Below are positions 61,281-64,000 of a stretch of 64,000 nt of DNA, in pieces. The position numbers were made by a program, and so were the translations under genes. The notes under the pieces were generated by a model that worked only from the letters and a program-made list of their open reading frames with translations, was not told the DNA's origin and did not search any database. Location of the stretch: NCBI GenBank assembly GCA_026874595.1, contig CM049307.1, positions 39,476,862 through 39,540,861 on the forward strand. Direction: 5' to 3'. Within the stretch, counting starts at the first letter, position 1. The number at the start of each line of letters is the position of its first letter. The DNA is from Sipunculus nudus. Lineage: Eukaryota; Annelida; Sipuncula; Golfingiida; Sipunculidae.

Positions 61281-61709
61281 TAGGGCTGAAACGGGTACAT
61301 AATTTTGGACTCGAGTACCCGATAGGCATTACCCGACCCGGACTCAAGTACTCGTAACCAGGGCAACTCTGTAAAGTTAAACGGACATCTGCTTATCAAA
61401 ACATACATAAATTTGAATTCGTGACGGCTTGACTTTATCCAAACGATATATATAGATACTTAAATTTAACAGAGTGGAAAAATCCATTTATTCGAAAACA
61501 TATAACTAATAAATGTAAGTCTCTTCGAAATAAACTGTACAGTATGATTATAACTTCCATAATAATTAAATAGGCAGAGACTGCCAGTAAATTTGCAGTA
61601 ATATTCATATATGAATGTACATACACGAGTACTCGAGTCTGAATTTTGGACTCGAGTACTCGGTAATAGATACACGGACTCGAGTACTCGAGTACTCCTT
61701 TCAGCCCTA
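61281..61709. mobile_element. hAT-type MITE, 429 bp, perfect 8-bp duplication
   Basis: The ends TAGGGCTGAAA... and ...TTTCAGCCCTA are inverted. The flanks TCTATGGT (61273-61280) and TCTATGGT (61710-61717) are identical 8-bp direct repeats, the hAT signature. The inside has repeated GACTCGAGTACTCG near both ends. No coding capacity. Confidence 0.85.
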
Positions 61710-61851
61710 TCTATGGTTCAAGAATGTTTAGAATACCTGATATTATGATATCATTATATACTGCTATAAATGCCCAGTTCATATCATTGTCATGGTAATT
61801 TTAGAAAACCTTATCTCTTCCCTCCTAGTCACAGTATCACGTGATGCATGT

Positions 61852-61883
61852 CAGCTGAGTGCCATGACCCATGGGTCACTTCT
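61852..61883 (+). repeat. Solo family A tail
   Basis: CAGCTGAGTGCCATGACCCA then TGGGTCACTTCTT is a family A 3' end with its palindrome. No head or core unit is recognised upstream. Confidence 0.55.
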
Positions 61884-62151
61884 TAAGTGTGACATTAAAA
61901 CCATATCACATCTGCACATGAGGTGACTATTATGCCTGGCCATTCTAGGATGTCCCTGAGAGAGATAATCTTGGGCAAATTTAATTCTAAGCAATAGTTT
62001 TTAATTTCAGGATCTGATGCTTACTTTGTTTACTGAAATACATTGCTTTACATGACTGACATACAATTTATGATACATTATTTATGAATTCTTTTTTTTT
62101 GTAGATTATTTTGAGTAACTTCAACACTAATGGCTAGGAACATGTAGCAGA

Positions 62152-64000
62152 ATGAGTGAGTCACCACCACGTAAGAAGCTGAGACCTTCTACTGTATGGA
62201 AGCAGACTACACTGACTAATTTAAAGAAATGGCCAAGTGTCCCAGAAGCCAGTCCTGATCAAGCCACACCAGGCAAGTAGTGTAACTGATTGTGTTCTTG
62301 TATACTCAAAACAAGTATAAAAAGAATAAGACACATATAATACAACATTTATAGACTTGATCAGACACCATATAGTTTGATATTCCCAATCAGTAAGGGT
62401 TTTTAGCTCACCTGAATGCAAGTCAACTGAGGTATTGGAATGGTGCTTTGTCCATCATCCAGTCATCCGGCCGTCTGTTAGCAGGGCACAAATCATAGCT
62501 GCTAGACTTAGAAACAATAAAGTGAACATCCAGGGAGGTCAATGGAAAATCTCCTTGGAAACCTGAAATTAGGTCACTGCAACCTATATCCTCCGTGCTG
62601 TTGGGTTTGTAAGTACCCCACAGAATTATAAAAAAATTGTTACAAAACCTTCAGTATCTTGATAATTAGTCCATGGATTGTCATGAATCTTGCCTTGAAT
62701 ATTGACCATGACTTGTTTTGTCAGTTCCTGAAAAGGGGTGGCGCCATGTGTATTTTTTGTTATTTTAATGAATATTTTTCTATTTTTCTTTACTATAAAA
62801 TGACAACAGTAATGTCAGTTTCTCAACTTTGATTGCAACTAGCGTCCCAAAACCTGGTGTGTTTATTGATCTCCAGTGGGTACCTTTTAGTAATCACCCT
62901 GTCTGTTTGTCTAGCTGTCTGTCTGTCCACCCGTCCATCCACACAAATTTGTTTCCAGTTGATAACTACAGGTTGGATTGACACATGGATTTCAAACTTT
63001 ACTTTAATATGGGCCACCACTAAAGCAAGGCCCTTTATGATTTTTGGGTCATGAGGTCAAAGGTCAAAGTCACAGGTTTCATATATTGAAAAAAGGTTAT
63101 GGCTGCATTTTAAGCCAAGCTTTTCATCCCAAACTTTCCATCTTGCACATTTTGCTGACTTGCCAGTATGGGGAGAGCATAAATGAATTTGGGGTCACAA
63201 GGTCAAAGGTCAAGGTCACAGGGGCCTTCTATTCACAAATTAGTTTCCAGATGATAACTTCAGTTTAGTTTGACCTGTTGGTTTCAAAATCAAATTATAT
63301 ATGGCTCACCACTAAAGTAAAAACTGTGTTGATTTTAGGGTTCAAAGGTCAAGGTCACAGGACCCATTTCTTTAAAAAGGAGTCTATGCATTTCTAGCCA
63401 AATTTTTCATCACAAACCTTCCATCTTCAAGATATTGCTAACCTGCCAATAGGGGATGGTTCTATTCAATTTTTTTGGTCAAGGTCAAAGGGCCCATCCA
63501 TTCACAAATTATTTTATGGATGATAATTCTGCTTTTGATAGACCAATTGGCTACAAGCTTGATTTATTAATGACCCACCACTTAAGTAAATTTATTTTGA
63601 TTTTCAGAGTCCAGAGATCAAAGTTGAAGGTCACAGGAGCCACATCTTTAGAAAGATTGTTGATGCACTGTAAATCAAACTTTTCATCCCTTTTATCTAT
63701 GGGTCTGTCTGTTTATAAATAGTAAAAAAACTCCACTTGTAATCCAGAAAACAAAAAGTAACTACATATCCACATTAGGACTAGTATCAAGACTTGTCTG
63801 ATAACTAGAGAGAATTGCTTAATGTAAAGTTGTCTTCATGAATGTTTAATATATTGAATACATTTCAGAATATAATAAATACTTAGTTTAATGTGTTGTT
63901 AATCTTTATCATAGGTGACACAAGAAACCTAAAAAAGAGAACAGAGCCAGACGGGGCAAGTCCTGCAACTTTAAATAAAAAGATGGAAAAGTCTAAAGGT
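62152..64000 (+). CDS. N-terminus of an unrecognised, probably nuclear protein (partial)
   Basis: Exon 1 coding is 62152-62272 (MSESPPRKKLRPSTVWKQTT; LTNLKKWPSVPEASPDQATP). The next exon is 63915 to the window edge (GDTRNLKKRTEPDGASPATL; NKKMEKSKG). They join in phase and give 69 residues; the reading frame is open at the edge. The intron appears to be of the rare GC-AG type (G|GCAAGT ... ATAG). PRKKLRP is a plausible nuclear localisation signal. QTTLTNLKKW loosely resembles a PCNA-interaction motif, but the aromatic pair is missing, so I do not claim it. A stop codon lies upstream in frame and an acceptor precedes the leader, so this ATG is likely the start. The family is not recognised. Confidence 0.55.
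62399..62830 (+). repeat. Family A1 copy in the intron of the partial gene
   Basis: The head TTTTTAGCTCACCTGAATGC then AAGTCAACTGAGGT, a short GTCC-type tract, and a core with 'CTTGGAAACCTGAAATTAGG' and GGTGGCGCCATGTG are visible. No tail is found before the next repeat. Confidence 0.6.
62850..63725 (+). repeat. Tandem ~145-bp repeat with GGTCAAAGGTCA motifs
   Basis: A GTCT/GTCC head (62900-62940) is followed by about four units containing 'TTTCCAGNTGATAACT', 'CACCACTAAAGTAAA' and 'AGGTCAAAGGTCAAGGTCAC'. DR1-type sites lie at 63054-63066 and 63200-63212, with a degenerate one near 63344-63357. It lies in the intron of the partial gene; open frames in it are artefacts. Confidence 0.65.

Noticed and set aside
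62182-62215. PCNA-interaction (PIP) box in QTTLTNLKKW
   Set aside because: The required pair of aromatic residues is missing; the similarity is too weak to claim.

Overview
This is a eukaryotic nuclear window: coding sequence is split by canonical GT-AG introns, the DNA is AT-rich, and most of it is intron or repeat. It looks like a marine invertebrate, most likely a mollusc and perhaps a bivalve. That guess rests on the abundance of repeats with (GTCY)n tetranucleotide heads and ~145-340 bp tandem cores, which resemble element families I associate with bivalves. No species call is possible from the sequence alone.

Three host genes are visible. Positions 148-10823 (+) hold the last exons of an FG-GAP/beta-propeller protein, tentatively FAM234-like. 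Positions 54751-57314 (-) hold a ribosomal protein eS24 (RPS24) gene, with a start-codon-only first exon, a pyrimidine-rich (TOP-like) transcript start and three further coding exons. Positions 62152-64000 (+) hold the start of an unrecognised, probably nuclear protein that runs off the window.

The centre is dominated by DNA transposons. Positions 22450-34549 form what I read as a complete 12.1-kb EnSpm/CACTA-type element. It has CACTG...CAGTG termini, a 37-bp imperfect terminal inverted repeat (TIR), subterminal TTAGTCA/TGACTAA repeats, and a site inside a (TA)n tract. It carries a C2H2-plus-Tnp2-like transposase frame of 820 codons and a seven-exon accessory gene of 503 codons with a PB1/ubiquitin-like N-terminus, of a type met in genomes as SAMD3-like proteins. 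Each frame is broken by exactly one in-frame TAA and is otherwise intact. A second CACTG element (40254-45885) has unrelated internal TIR sequence and its own CGTAAAATAACGG subterminal repeats. It keeps a decayed relative of the accessory gene but no transposase. The recurrence of this accessory gene in two different CACTG families is the most interesting signal.

Around them lie many copies of short non-autonomous elements. They have a 5' hairpin head (TTTTTAGCTCAGCTGACT...), a (GTCY)n tract, tandem core units punctuated by the palindrome AGGTGGCGCCACCT, and a 3' hairpin tail (CAGCTGAGC...GACCCATGGGTC...CTTGTT). GCTCAGCTG and CAGCTGAGC form subterminal inverted repeats. Their architecture resembles Helentron-derived (HINE) or pearl-type elements. 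Other mobile DNA includes a Tc1-type MITE (12131-12726), a hAT MITE with a perfect 8-bp target-site duplication (61281-61709), a pogo/Tigger transposase remnant (46620-47663), a GC-rich MITE (46012-46230) and a perfect 26-bp foldback in an RPS24 intron. No rRNA, tRNA or CRISPR array was recognised.
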